A stretch of DNA of 64,000 bases from Raoultibacter phocaeensis (GTDB lineage: Bacteria; Actinomycetota; Coriobacteriia; Coriobacteriales; Eggerthellaceae), in contig NZ_CABDUX010000002.1 in the NCBI RefSeq assembly GCF_901411515.1, positions 1,240,001 to 1,304,000 of the forward strand. Direction: 5' to 3'. Each line of letters opens with the position of its first letter. The first letter of the stretch is position 1. The notes beneath the pieces are model-generated. The model was not told the DNA's origin. It searched no databases and saw nothing but the letters and a program-made list of their open reading frames with translations. Shown one piece after another: positions 42,430 to 50,918 of the stretch. The translations under genes were made by a program, and so were the position numbers.

Positions 42430-42572
42430 GAGGCGCCTGGTGGGGTTTCGAAAACCCGGGGCCAAGCCCGTGCGCTCGGCTCGCAAAGACGACAAGCGCC
42501 GCTCGGATGCTGACGATCTGTTTCCCGCTTACGGTACATCCTTTTCACCTGCCTCAATCCGCGCCTTCCGCT

Positions 42573-43331
42573 TTAATCCGACCACCTGTCCTCGATCCTC
42601 TTCCATGCCTCAGTTGTAATGCAACCCTCGTCGATTCCTTCCTCGATTTCTCGGTACAACTGAAAGGGCATCGTCAAGGTGAGAAGCTCTTTGGGAAGTC
42701 GATGTCTTTGCGAGATGTCGAATCCGCCCAGTATGGCTTTCGGCTCATCGCTCCCGATTTCGTCGTAGGCAAAAAGAATGGATTGGCAGGCAGCTGCGAA
42801 GGGGGCTGAAACATTGAGGCCGCTGCCCCTGGAATATCCCGACATGATGACAAGAGCCGAGAGCTGGTCGGGGTTCGCGAAGAGCAGCGCTATCGCCGGC
42901 GGCTCGTCGTCGCTGAAATCCGCAAGGGGCCTGAAGACGGCATACTCGGTCTGCGCATCCGCATAAGGCAAGGCGTCTTTCCAGCGTTGCACGACTTCCG
43001 GCGACTTGAAGAAACGCTCGCCGTACTGGACGTGCTTCGGCAGTTCGTTCGGATCGTCGCATTCGATGCCCGTAGAAAGCAATTCTGCGGTCTTATGGTT
43101 TCTCCTCGTAAAGGCGTCGCCTCGGCAAATCCCAACCGCACCGCCCGGGCACGCGCACGTTTCATCCGATACGGCAACCGTCTTGCCCTTCGAAGCGGCA
43201 AGGAGCATCGATACCACACATACCCTTTTGTCAGGGGGGAATTCGATGGCGTCGTCAGGCTTCTTGTCAGAAAACGATATCCCTATAGGCTGTATGCGGA
43301 AATCAAACCTATCAACGATTTTGCTTTTCAT
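42573..43331 (-). CDS. DUF169 protein
   Basis: 252 residues. The pattern of two short core repeats, a Cys-rich centre (CACPGGAVGICRG) and VQRWKDALPY, and a late segment ending GGFDISQR fits DUF169, a family of unknown function found in anaerobes. It lies 9 bp downstream of a membrane protein and is the last gene of a MarR/membrane/DUF169 operon. Its cysteines could bind a metal; that is inference. Confidence 0.78.
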   Translation of the reverse strand: MKSKIVDRFDFRIQPIGISFSDKKPDDAIEFPPDKRVCVVSMLLAASKGKTVAVSDETCACPGGAVGICRGDAFTRRNHKTAELLSTGIECDDPNELPKHVQYGERFFKSPEVVQRWKDALPYADAQTEYAVFRPLADFSDDEPPAIALLFANPDQLSALVIMSGYSRGSGLNVSAPFAAACQSILFAYDEIGSDEPKAILGGFDISQRHRLPKELLTLTMPFQLYREIEEGIDEGCITTEAWKRIEDRWSD

Positions 43332-43340
43332 GTTCCTACC

Positions 43341-44444
43341 TCACTTTTGCAGTACATCGCCGTCGAAAGAAAACTCCATAGCCTCGTTGAAACCGGCAGG
43401 AGATCGCGATATGCTTCCTCGCTCCGATTGGGGGCGCTCCGATATTCGCTTGCCGGTTCTCCTTTTCCCCTTGAAAGGTTTATATGCCGAGATGCCTATC
43501 ATGACGATTGACAAGATAAGCTGTACGGCCACCATCGCAACGAGGATAAGAAGATTGGCGTTGAAGCCGTCCATCGTCAGAGCTTCCAACCCGTAGTGTA
43601 CGACAAACTCCCTCATCCCCTCGAGAAGGGGAAGGAAGAACAGGGCGGCAGGAACACAGGCCACCAAGAAAAGCACCCATTTCAGCAGCACCCATGTATG
43701 TGCAGCAAAACCCCAACCGGTACGAAAACCGTACATGAACCCCACGGCAATGCAGAGGGCGACACTCGGAATGATGACGAAGTAGTCGAAAGTCTCAACG
43801 AGAGCGATCTGAGCAAGGACGGCTTCCGGGCTGGCCTGCTGCACGGAGGTCAACAAGGCTGCGAGTATGCAGGCGATGCCACCCGTCCATAACATCGCCC
43901 CGATCAGGTGGACGATCTTTACCGCTCGCACAGCAGAACCCGTTAGTTTTTTCATAGGGAAGACTCCTTTTCTTTCATTGGACGATGTACCAGATTTGGA
44001 AAAACTCAAACGAAATACCAAGCCGATAAGAGCGATGGCCAAAACAGTAAGCCAAAGAAAAAGGGTAGTTTCTTCTAGTGCGAGGGAGAAAGGAGCACCC
44101 AGCGAGTTGACGAGCCAAAGAAGCATCGGGGTCTTCACGAACGCATAGCCCCCTATCATGACCGAGCAACAGAGAACGAGCTTTTTCAAGAGCCATGCAT
44201 GCTTCCCGAAAGAGTATTCCTCTTTTACCTTGACCAAAACCAAGCCGGACAAGACAGCCGCTATCGCGCAAGGAATAACGAGCCACTCATCTATCGCGTG
44301 ATAGACGCCGAGCCGATCCCCTTCCGCAACGTCAAGAGGAACGGCCAAGCAAGCCAGCATTGCAACGAGCCCCAACAGCCAAAGGCCGCCCAAGGATATG
44401 TGAACGATTCGCAATGCCGATGCGTATGTTTTTCGAATCTTCAT
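43341..44444 (-). CDS. Eight-helix membrane protein, tandem duplication of a four-helix unit
   Basis: 367 residues with two four-helix halves. Each half opens with a similar stretch (RIVHISLGGLWLLGLVAM near residue 12; KIVHLIGAMLWTGGIACIL near residue 176), has an aspartate followed by a helix in the middle, and a conserved W/K-rich helix start (HAWLLKKLVL; HTWVLLKWVL). This resembles CopD/DUF2269-type membrane proteins. An internal ATG at 43955 has its own AAAGGAG, so the second half could also be made alone (204 residues). It sits between a MarR gene and a DUF169 gene in one operon. Confidence 0.72.
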   Translation of the reverse strand: MKIRKTYASALRIVHISLGGLWLLGLVAMLACLAVPLDVAEGDRLGVYHAIDEWLVIPCAIAAVLSGLVLVKVKEEYSFGKHAWLLKKLVLCCSVMIGGYAFVKTPMLLWLVNSLGAPFSLALEETTLFLWLTVLAIALIGLVFRLSFSKSGTSSNERKGVFPMKKLTGSAVRAVKIVHLIGAMLWTGGIACILAALLTSVQQASPEAVLAQIALVETFDYFVIIPSVALCIAVGFMYGFRTGWGFAAHTWVLLKWVLFLVACVPAALFFLPLLEGMREFVVHYGLEALTMDGFNANLLILVAMVAVQLILSIVMIGISAYKPFKGKRRTGKRISERPQSERGSISRSPAGFNEAMEFSFDGDVLQK

Positions 44445-44466
44445 AGGCCACCTCCGGAAAGAAAGC

Positions 44467-44913
44467 TTACTCTTTTGCGGAAATATCAGATTTCTTCTCT
44501 CTTAACTCATCAACAAGTTTGGTGATAAGCTGTTCGAACTGTTTTCGCTCTTCGGCGCTGAATGCTTCTTGGTGCAAATCGATCAGCTCTCCGAATACTT
44601 CGTTTATGCGAGGGGCAATCGCTTTCCCCTCTTCGGTCAGGTAAAGTCGGCTCACCCTCTTATCCATTGCATCGACTTCCTTGCGGACATATCCGGCTGC
44701 AATCATGTTCTTCACCGCTTGAGTAGTGGCAGATTTGCTGACCGAAAGGAGGCCGCTTAGCTCCTGCTGGCTCAGGCCTTCCCTATTGGAAATAACGTAC
44801 AGGGAATCGGCTTGCTGAGCTTCGATGCTGAGAGTGGCAAGCTTTGCTCGAAGGATGGACTGACTGAGCCGATAGGCCGCTGCAATGGCCTTGCTGGGAG
44901 TGTAGTGCTCCAT
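44467..44913 (-). CDS. MarR-family regulator
   Basis: 148 residues with a winged helix (LSQQELSGLLSVSKSATTQ as recognition region, then DKRVSRLYLTEEGKAI as wing) flanked by dimerisation helices, the standard MarR layout. It opens a three-gene operon with the membrane protein and the DUF169 protein. A near-perfect promoter and a 20-bp inverted repeat precede it (44926-44976), so autoregulation is very likely. Confidence 0.92.
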   Translation of the reverse strand: MEHYTPSKAIAAAYRLSQSILRAKLATLSIEAQQADSLYVISNREGLSQQELSGLLSVSKSATTQAVKNMIAAGYVRKEVDAMDKRVSRLYLTEEGKAIAPRINEVFGELIDLHQEAFSAEERKQFEQLITKLVDELREKKSDISAKE

Positions 44914-44925
44914 GAAACCTCCGTC

Positions 44926-44976
44926 ACATTAGTTTAGATATTAACCAATTATAGTTAAGATGTAAACTAATGTCAA
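44926..44976 (-). promoter_or_regulatory. MarR promoter with 20-bp inverted-repeat operator
   Basis: On the minus strand TTGACA (44976-44971) and TATAAT (44953-44948) are spaced 17 bp. The arms 44926-44945 and 44954-44973 are inverted repeats matching at 18 of 20 positions (core ACATTAGTTTA) and cover both sides of the -10 box. Confidence 0.85.
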
Positions 44977-45364
44977 ATCGAGTAGCCTCTCGTTTGAAGT
45001 CCGTTGCGCGGCGGAAGGCATTTTCTCTATCGAATGACACCTGCTAAACGCCTCTCACCCAGATTGAAGGTTGCAAGTAAAGCGTCAGGATGCTTTGACG
45101 GTCAAGCTTCCTGCCATCACCGTATCCATTTCACAAGCGGTAGCTCGTGTTTCGTCGCTGAGTGCCATGGAGGTTTCATAGGAGCAGTGTTTCCCGTGGT
45201 AGATGGGATTAGCACCTTCTTCTTTTCACGGGGCTTAGTGCGGAGACCACTAGGGAAAGCGGGAGGTAGAACCCATACGGTAGAATGAAAGCAGCTATAC
45301 TGGAAGTCGTCGGAAGGTACATTGAATTCGGCGTAGATACTTACCGGAGGTAGAGATAGACGCT
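44977..45364. other. Intergenic stretch
   Basis: No gene or repeat recognised in these 388 bp. The base composition falls towards 45364, where the lower-GC gene begins. Confidence 0.5.
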
Positions 45365-46315
45365 TTGGATTACATACTAAAAGATGGTGAAATCTGGTTG
45401 CAATATGCCACGAGAATAAACATCTTGAATGAAGACAGAGAGAGCCTAGCCGCCTTGAAGGAGCAGGTTCTTATCGATCCTCGAATCACGGTATACCTTA
45501 ATGATGTGACCGATTACCACGGTATCCTCGTGCGCAACCATAAAAATCCCGACTTGCCGATCCATAAACTCATTTTTCTTTTAGACATCGGCCTTGGGAG
45601 TGAAGTGCCTGAAATACAATGTGCAATTGATAAGATCATGGAAAACAAAGATAGCAATGGCGTGTATAAATCGCTAACCAATATCCCTAAACATTTCGGA
45701 GGAAGTGGCGAAGATTCATTCGGATGGTGTCTTTGCGATGCACCATTACTGCTGTATGCGCTGAATAAGGCAGGGTGCGATTATGAGAACCATATAAAGC
45801 AGGGAGTGGATCACCTCGTTGGGTTCTACGAGGATTGCGGGTTTCCCTGCACGGTATCCCCCGAGCTTGGAAAGTTCAGAGGACCGGGTAGAAAAGGTGA
45901 TATCTGTCCTTATGCTTCATTGATTATGCTGAAGCTCATGTCTGGCATTCCCGAATATCGTGATTCTGGGGTTTCAGAAAACACAGCGATGGCTTTGCTG
46001 TCTTTATGGGAAAACAGCTTAGAGCGACACCCTTACATGTTCTATATGGGTACCGATTTCAGAAAACTCAAAGCTCCGGCTATATGGTATGACTTGGTGA
46101 GCGTCGTTGATGTGCTCAGTAATTTTGAGGTGGCTAAAGCAGATGCCCGCTTTATCGAAATGCTCAACCTGATCAAAAGCAAGCAAGACGAAAACGGGCT
46201 GTTCACACCCGAAGCAGTTTTTCAGAAGTTCAAAGGTTGGGACTTTGGGCAGAAGAAAAACCCGTCTCCCTACCTGACTTATCTGTGCTATCGCATCTTT
46301 GGCCGAGTGGGCTAG
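45365..46315 (+). CDS. Unknown protein with alpha/alpha-toroid-like repeats, lower GC
   Basis: 316 residues of unrecognised function. Several helical repeats with GxxD/W-type turns (NKDSNGVYKSLTNIPKHFGG, GFYEDCGFPCTVSPELGKF, KSKQDENGLFTPEAVFQKF) resemble the alpha/alpha toroid of prenyltransferase or squalene-cyclase relatives, but no catalytic motif is evident. Codon use and GC content are visibly lower than in the neighbours, which suggests transfer. The start is unsure: the first usable codon is TTG 45365, and the GGAGG at 45346-45350 is 14 bp from it, while the codon at ideal spacing is ATA. Confidence 0.7.
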   Translation: MDYILKDGEIWLQYATRINILNEDRESLAALKEQVLIDPRITVYLNDVTDYHGILVRNHKNPDLPIHKLIFLLDIGLGSEVPEIQCAIDKIMENKDSNGVYKSLTNIPKHFGGSGEDSFGWCLCDAPLLLYALNKAGCDYENHIKQGVDHLVGFYEDCGFPCTVSPELGKFRGPGRKGDICPYASLIMLKLMSGIPEYRDSGVSENTAMALLSLWENSLERHPYMFYMGTDFRKLKAPAIWYDLVSVVDVLSNFEVAKADARFIEMLNLIKSKQDENGLFTPEAVFQKFKGWDFGQKKNPSPYLTYLCYRIFGRVG

Positions 46316-46508
46316 GTTCTAGAAATCCTGAAGCATTTCGTTATTCACACACAATCGGCGAATCTTTCACTCGTTTCCAGACTTAACGCGCTGATGATGC
46401 GCTAACCCTGAAACTCGTTGCGCTACAGAAGACATTTTCTTCTTTCAAATCCCAACCCACCCCCGCAATCTCCATCGTTTGTTCGCTTGCGTTGTCGCGC
46501 CAATAATG

Positions 46509-46522
46509 CGAACATCTGTACC
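46509..46522. promoter_or_regulatory. Candidate SOS (LexA) box upstream of DNA polymerase IV
   Basis: CGAACATCTGTACC matches the Gram-positive LexA consensus CGAACN4GTTYC at all but one position. It lies 64 bp before the polymerase start codon. Confidence 0.6.
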
Positions 46523-46585
46523 CTGTTGAAGAGAACACCTTACAAAGACATGCATACGGCAGTCTCGCGATGATGGGGGTCATTC

Positions 46586-47857
46586 ATGGACGAGCGAATC
46601 ATCATGCACAGCGACATGAACACGTTCTACGCGTCGGTCGAACAGGCGGAGCACCCGGAGCTTAGGGGCAGGCCCGTCGTCGTGGCGGGCAAGGAGGAGC
46701 TGCGCTGCGGCATCGTGCTCACCAAGAGCCAGGAGGCGAAGGCCTACGGCATCAAGACGGCCGAGGCGCTCTGGGAGGCGCGGGCGAAATGCCCCGGCCT
46801 TATCGTGCTGCCGCCCGACTACCCGCTCTACAAGAAGTACTCCGCCATGGCGCGCGACATCTACTACCAGTACACCGACCTCGTGGAGCCGTTCGGCCTC
46901 GACGAGAGCTGGCTCGACGTCACGGGCTCGGTGCAGCTGCACGGCGGGAGCCCCCGCGTGATCGCCGAGGAGATCAGCGAGCGCATACACGCCGAGCTCG
47001 GGGTGACCGTGTCCATCGGCGTGTCGTGGAACAAGATCTTCGCGAAGTTCGGCAGCGATTTCAAAAAGCCCGACGCCATAACCGAAATCACGCGCGAGAA
47101 CTACCGCGACGTCGTATGGGGCGCGCCCGTCGGGGAGCTGCTCTACGTGGGGCACGCCACCGAGCGCAAGCTCGCCGCCTACGACGTGAGGACCATCGGC
47201 GATTTGGCCCACGCCACAGACGCCTACCTCACGCGGCGCTTCGGCAAGATCGGGCTCATGCTGCGCACGTTCGCCCGCGGCGAGGACGCAACGCAGGTGA
47301 AGACCTACGACCCTACGCGCAGAGATGTCGAGCGCACCGTGAAGAGCTACGGCAACGGCCTCACCGCTCCGCACGACATCCTCGACGCGGGCGACGCCAA
47401 GGCGCTCATCTACCTGCTCTCCGAATCGGTGGCGCAGCGTCTGCGCGAAGACGGCATGCGCGCCCGCACCATCGCCATCGGTGTGCGCGACGGCGATGAC
47501 CTCACGAGCTACACGCGCCAGACCAAGCTGCCTTTCCCGACGGCCGCCACGCGCGACGTGGCGCGCACGGCCTGGACGCTCGTGCTCGCCAACGAGCGGT
47601 TCGACGGCACGCGCCCCATCCGCGGCCTCCACGTGCGCGCGACCGACCTCGTGGCGATGAGCGAACCCGAGCAGCTCTCGCTCTTCGAGTCCAAGCGCGA
47701 AGTCGTCGAACGCCTCGACTTCGCGATCGACGAGCTGAGGCGGCGCTTCGGCAACCTCTGCGTCCAGCGCGGCGCCGAGCTTGCCGACGAGACGCTTGCC
47801 GGCGTGGACATCAAGGGCGAGAACACCGTGCACCCGGTGGGCTACCTGCACTCGTAA
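46586..47857 (+). CDS. dinB: DNA polymerase IV (Y-family)
   Basis: 423 residues. The catalytic acidic residues are in HSDMNTFYASVEQ and in LDESWLDVTGS (the SLDE motif with the first Ser missing). The little-finger domain follows, and a beta-clamp-binding motif QLSLF lies near residue 375. It performs error-prone translesion synthesis. It is co-transcribed with the 85-residue gene that follows, and a candidate LexA box precedes it, so DNA-damage induction is likely. Confidence 0.93.
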   Translation: MDERIIMHSDMNTFYASVEQAEHPELRGRPVVVAGKEELRCGIVLTKSQEAKAYGIKTAEALWEARAKCPGLIVLPPDYPLYKKYSAMARDIYYQYTDLVEPFGLDESWLDVTGSVQLHGGSPRVIAEEISERIHAELGVTVSIGVSWNKIFAKFGSDFKKPDAITEITRENYRDVVWGAPVGELLYVGHATERKLAAYDVRTIGDLAHATDAYLTRRFGKIGLMLRTFARGEDATQVKTYDPTRRDVERTVKSYGNGLTAPHDILDAGDAKALIYLLSESVAQRLREDGMRARTIAIGVRDGDDLTSYTRQTKLPFPTAATRDVARTAWTLVLANERFDGTRPIRGLHVRATDLVAMSEPEQLSLFESKREVVERLDFAIDELRRRFGNLCVQRGAELADETLAGVDIKGENTVHPVGYLHS

Positions 47858-47867
47858 GGCGCGCGCC

Positions 47868-48125
47868 GTGAAGGGAATCGAGAGCAGGAGGAAGCGCTAC
47901 GTGGAGGTGATCGCCCGCCACGCCGAGGACGGGACCGTTTTGCCGCTCGCGGTCGTATGGGAGGACGGTCGGCGGTTTGCGGTCGACCGCGTCCTCGACG
48001 TGCGCCGCGCAGCCTCGCTCAAGGTGGGCGGCACCGGCGTGCGCTACCTTGTACGCATACAGAACAGAGACACGTTCCTCTTCTACGAGGAACCCCGCTG
48101 GTTCGTGGAGGAGAAGATCCGTTAA
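47868..48125 (+). CDS. Small conserved protein associated with DNA polymerase IV
   Basis: 85 residues from GTG 47868, 10 bp after the polymerase stop. It is a compact beta-rich protein: a segment on either side of VVWEDGRRFAVDRVLDVRRA, then VRYLVRIQNRDTFLFYEEPRWFV. Similar small proteins are found beside Y-family polymerase genes in Firmicutes and Coriobacteriia; their function is not known to me. A role in translesion synthesis is inferred from the linkage alone. Confidence 0.75.
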   Translation: MKGIESRRKRYVEVIARHAEDGTVLPLAVVWEDGRRFAVDRVLDVRRAASLKVGGTGVRYLVRIQNRDTFLFYEEPRWFVEEKIR

Positions 48126-48235
48126 GCGGGCGCAGCGCCCGAGCTTTCTATCCGTTTAGTTTTCCACAACGCTGTAGTAATTTCATGTACGCTCTTTGTG
48201 GAGGCTTTGTGAAATACCGAGCGCTGTTATCATGA

Positions 48236-48304
48236 TTTTCGTGAAGAGGTTGCGAGCCGGTATGTCCGTCGCAATCCGCATGGACCGCCTTCGGGCGGTT
48301 TTTG
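48236..48304 (+). ncRNA. Candidate structured small RNA upstream of the Abi gene
   Basis: GGTTGCGA (48248-48255) pairs with TCGCAATCC (48269-48277) as an 8-bp stem with one bulge. GTCC inside its loop can pair with GGAC (about 48282-48285) as a pseudoknot. ACCGCC/GGCGGT (48284-48299, TTCG-like loop) followed by five T residues is an intrinsic terminator, 21 bp before the Abi start codon. Weak promoter boxes (TTGTGA at 48207, TATCAT at 48228) lie upstream. A short terminated RNA of about 65-70 bases, or a structured leader, is predicted. Confidence 0.65.
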
Positions 48305-48324
48305 CGTCTAAAAGGGGACGAAAC

Positions 48325-49248
48325 ATGGACAAACCATTTAAGACAATCGACGAACAAATCGAATTACTCAACAGCAGAGGCTTGATTACCGACAAAAGAA
48401 GTCGAGATATTCTGAGCCGAGAAGGATATTACTGTGTCGTAAACGGCTACAAGGATCTCTTTATCGACAAAAATGCGAAGTCCGCCGCAGGCGGAGATGA
48501 TCGTTTTTACAAAGGCGTAACCTTTGACCATGTTTACCGCCTTTTTGAATTCGACAGAGACCTGCGCCTGAGAATGTTTAGATACTTTGCCCGTGCTGAA
48601 GCAGTCTTGAAGACCGCATGTTCATATTGCTTTACAGAACGCCATCAAACCGAATGCGAACCGTACCTAAACAAAATGCTTTATCGAAGAGAGGATAGAT
48701 ATAGGCGCGATATCGACGCTCTGATACGGAATTTTGAGAAGATTCTCACCAAGGATCCTTCTGGCACCTCTGCGCGCAGACGATCTTACATAGATCATTA
48801 CTTGAACAACCATGATGAGGTGCCGCTTTGGGTTCTCGCTAATTTTACGAGTCTAGGGATGATATTCAAGTTCTTCACCTTCCAAAAGGAATCCATGCGA
48901 AACGAAATAGCTCGGTACTTCTCAACGCTCTATGAAACCACACATGGCGTTAAGAAACGGTTCAACCCCGAGCAATTACGGCTCGCATACGACCACATCA
49001 AGGATTTCAGAAACATATGCGCCCACGATGAAAGGCTCTACTGCGCTCGCGTATCGCCATCGAAGGACGTTTCGCTCTCCAACGTGATCGATGACCTTTC
49101 CGACATTATGCAAGTTGACGAAATGGTTGAAATGAGAACGGAGGTGTCTCGGCTAATCCTTGGGGTTATTCGTGATACACCGTCGCTTATCTCCGAATCG
49201 CTTTTGAAAACGATGGGGTTCTCGTCGGTCAAGGCGCTTATCGAATAA
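48325..49248 (+). CDS. Abi_2 (AbiD/AbiF-like) protein with HEPN motif
   Basis: 307 residues from ATG 48325, with AAAGGGG upstream; earlier in-frame starts would run through the terminator hairpin. The N-terminus (TIDEQIELLNSRGLI, REGYYCVVNGYKDLF) and the C-terminal FRNICAHDERLY, holding the Rx4H motif of HEPN ribonucleases at Arg229-His234, define the Abi_2 family. Members abort phage infection or act as toxins, probably by cleaving RNA. The compact RNA just upstream may be its antitoxin or guide. GC content is lower than in the flanking genes, which suits a transferred defence gene. Confidence 0.88.
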   Translation: MDKPFKTIDEQIELLNSRGLITDKRSRDILSREGYYCVVNGYKDLFIDKNAKSAAGGDDRFYKGVTFDHVYRLFEFDRDLRLRMFRYFARAEAVLKTACSYCFTERHQTECEPYLNKMLYRREDRYRRDIDALIRNFEKILTKDPSGTSARRRSYIDHYLNNHDEVPLWVLANFTSLGMIFKFFTFQKESMRNEIARYFSTLYETTHGVKKRFNPEQLRLAYDHIKDFRNICAHDERLYCARVSPSKDVSLSNVIDDLSDIMQVDEMVEMRTEVSRLILGVIRDTPSLISESLLKTMGFSSVKALIE

Positions 49249-49368
49249 TCGCGCATGCCGCCCAGTCTTCGACGCGTGTCCTTTGGCTGAAGCTCTCCTT
49301 TCAAGCTGGCTTCTCGAAGGTCGTTGGTGTATACAAGATGCCAACTGGAAAAGCGAAGGAGCGCGATC

Positions 49369-50049
49369 ATGGATGCCGAGCGGTTTCTCCGATTTTTGCA
49401 CGAGGACATACGGGAATGCGCGTTCGCAACAATCGGAGGCGACGGGCGCCCCGCCATCCGCATCATCGATCTCATGCTGCATGATCGCGATAGCGTGTAC
49501 TTCCTCACGGCGCGGGGCAAGAACTTCTACCGCGAGCTTACCGAGCAGGGCTTCGTCGCGGTTACCGGGCAGAAGGGCTATCGCATGGTCTCGCTGCGCG
49601 GATTTGTCCGCCAGGTCGAACACGAGCTCATCGATACGATGTTCGAGCAGAACCCCGATATGGCCATCCTGTACCCCGGCGAAACCCGCCACGTGCTCGA
49701 ACCCTTCCAGCTCTTTGCAGGCAAGGGAGAGTACCTCGATCTCACCGTGCGTCCCGTCGTTCACGAAACGTTCGCCTTCGGAGACGACTGCATCGGCGAA
49801 GGCGGCGCTCCCCTCGCGAGAAACGCCGATGCCCTCCCCGATGAAGACCGCACCGCAGCCGTCCCTTCGGGATCCTACTTCGTCACCGACCTGTGCACGG
49901 GATGCCGCTCGTGCCTCCCCGCATGCCCGCAGGACTGCATCGTCCTTTCCGCCGAATCGCCGAAAGCGCGCATCGAATCGGACCATTGCCTGCGTTGCGG
50001 CGCGTGCGCCGAAATCTGCCCGCACAGCGCAATCGAAAGGAGCGCGTAA
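49369..50049 (+). CDS. PNPOx-like flavin protein fused to a two-cluster ferredoxin
   Basis: 226 residues from ATG 49369 (AAGGAG upstream). Residues 1-140 are a split-barrel of the pyridoxamine 5'-phosphate oxidase type (FATIGGDGRPAIRIIDLML, DSVYFLTARGKNFYREL). Residues 170-226 hold CTGCRSCLPACPQDC and CLRCGACAEICPHSA, two [4Fe-4S] sites. Such fusions move electrons between a flavin and ferredoxins. Its stop overlaps the start of the class M sirtuin gene (TAATG), so it is translated with it, an unusual partner for that enzyme. Confidence 0.9.
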   Translation: MDAERFLRFLHEDIRECAFATIGGDGRPAIRIIDLMLHDRDSVYFLTARGKNFYRELTEQGFVAVTGQKGYRMVSLRGFVRQVEHELIDTMFEQNPDMAILYPGETRHVLEPFQLFAGKGEYLDLTVRPVVHETFAFGDDCIGEGGAPLARNADALPDEDRTAAVPSGSYFVTDLCTGCRSCLPACPQDCIVLSAESPKARIESDHCLRCGACAEICPHSAIERSA

Positions 50050-50918
50050 TGGACGGCTTTGACTACGCGGCTCGCATCGAACGGGCACAACGGGCACTCG
50101 CCGCCGCCGACAAAGTCATCATCGGGGGTGGAGCGGGACTTTCGAGCGCAGCTGGCCTCGAATACGGCGGAAGCAGGTTCGAGAAGCTGTTCTCCCCCTG
50201 GATCGAGCGCTACGGCATCCCCGACATGTACGCGGGAGGCTTCTACCCCTACGCTACCGAGGAAGAGCGTTGGGGGTACTGGGCCCGCCACATCCTTGCG
50301 AACCGCTTCGAGGAGCCGCCCCTTCCCCTCTACGCCGAGCTGCTCCGCCTCGTCGAAGAAAAGGATTTCTTCGTCATCACCACCAACGTCGAGAGCCAGT
50401 TTGAGAAGACGGGTTTTCCCGCAAGGGGCATCTTCGAGGTACAGGGGAACTACGGGCTCATCCAGTGCGCGAAAGGATGCCACGATACGCTGTATCATGA
50501 CGAAGAGCTTGTTCGCATGATGGCCGCACGCACCGATGGCGACCTTTGCATCCCGAGCGAACTCGTGCCTGCGTGCCCCGTCTGCGGTGGCCCCATGGAG
50601 GTACACGTGCGCAAAGACGCCTTCTTCGTCGAGGATGATACCTGGCACGAGGCAAGCGAACGGTATGCGGCGTTCGTCCGATCATGCGCGGGCACGCGTA
50701 CCGTTCTGCTCGAGCTCGGCGTGGGGTTCAACACGCCCGGCATTATCCGCTACCCCTTCGAGAACATAGCCTACCGAAACCCGGAGAACGTGACGCTTAT
50801 CAGGCTGAATCGCAACCACCCGAGCGGTGCCGATGAGAACAGAGATCGTACCGTCGCTTTCACCGAGGACATGACCCGAGTGATCGGCGATCTTCGGGAA
50901 GGAGCCGAACGTCCATGA
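50049..50918 (+). CDS. Class M sirtuin (SirTM-like ADP-ribosyltransferase)
   Basis: 289 residues. The NAD loop is GGGAGLSSAAGLEYGG, and TTNVESQFEK replaces the usual TQNID. The catalytic-His position of ordinary sirtuins is Gln132 (EVQGNYG), the hallmark of the SirTM class, which transfers ADP-ribose instead of removing acetyl groups. Zinc cysteines are Cys140/Cys144 and the CPVCG pair. In known operons SirTM modifies a lipoyl carrier protein (GcvH-L) and is linked to a macrodomain and LplA2. Here a macrodomain follows but neither GcvH-L nor LplA2 is present in the window. Confidence 0.88.
   Translation: MDGFDYAARIERAQRALAAADKVIIGGGAGLSSAAGLEYGGSRFEKLFSPWIERYGIPDMYAGGFYPYATEEERWGYWARHILANRFEEPPLPLYAELLRLVEEKDFFVITTNVESQFEKTGFPARGIFEVQGNYGLIQCAKGCHDTLYHDEELVRMMAARTDGDLCIPSELVPACPVCGGPMEVHVRKDAFFVEDDTWHEASERYAAFVRSCAGTRTVLLELGVGFNTPGIIRYPFENIAYRNPENVTLIRLNRNHPSGADENRDRTVAFTEDMTRVIGDLREGAERP

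Noticed and set aside
42778-42966. Small plus-strand frames within the DUF169 gene region
   Set aside because: They are antisense to the DUF169 gene, which has the better protein-like sequence and operon context.
48131-48146. GGGCGC/GCGCCC hairpin after the small dinB-linked gene
   Set aside because: The stem is short and not followed by a T-run, so I do not call it a terminator.
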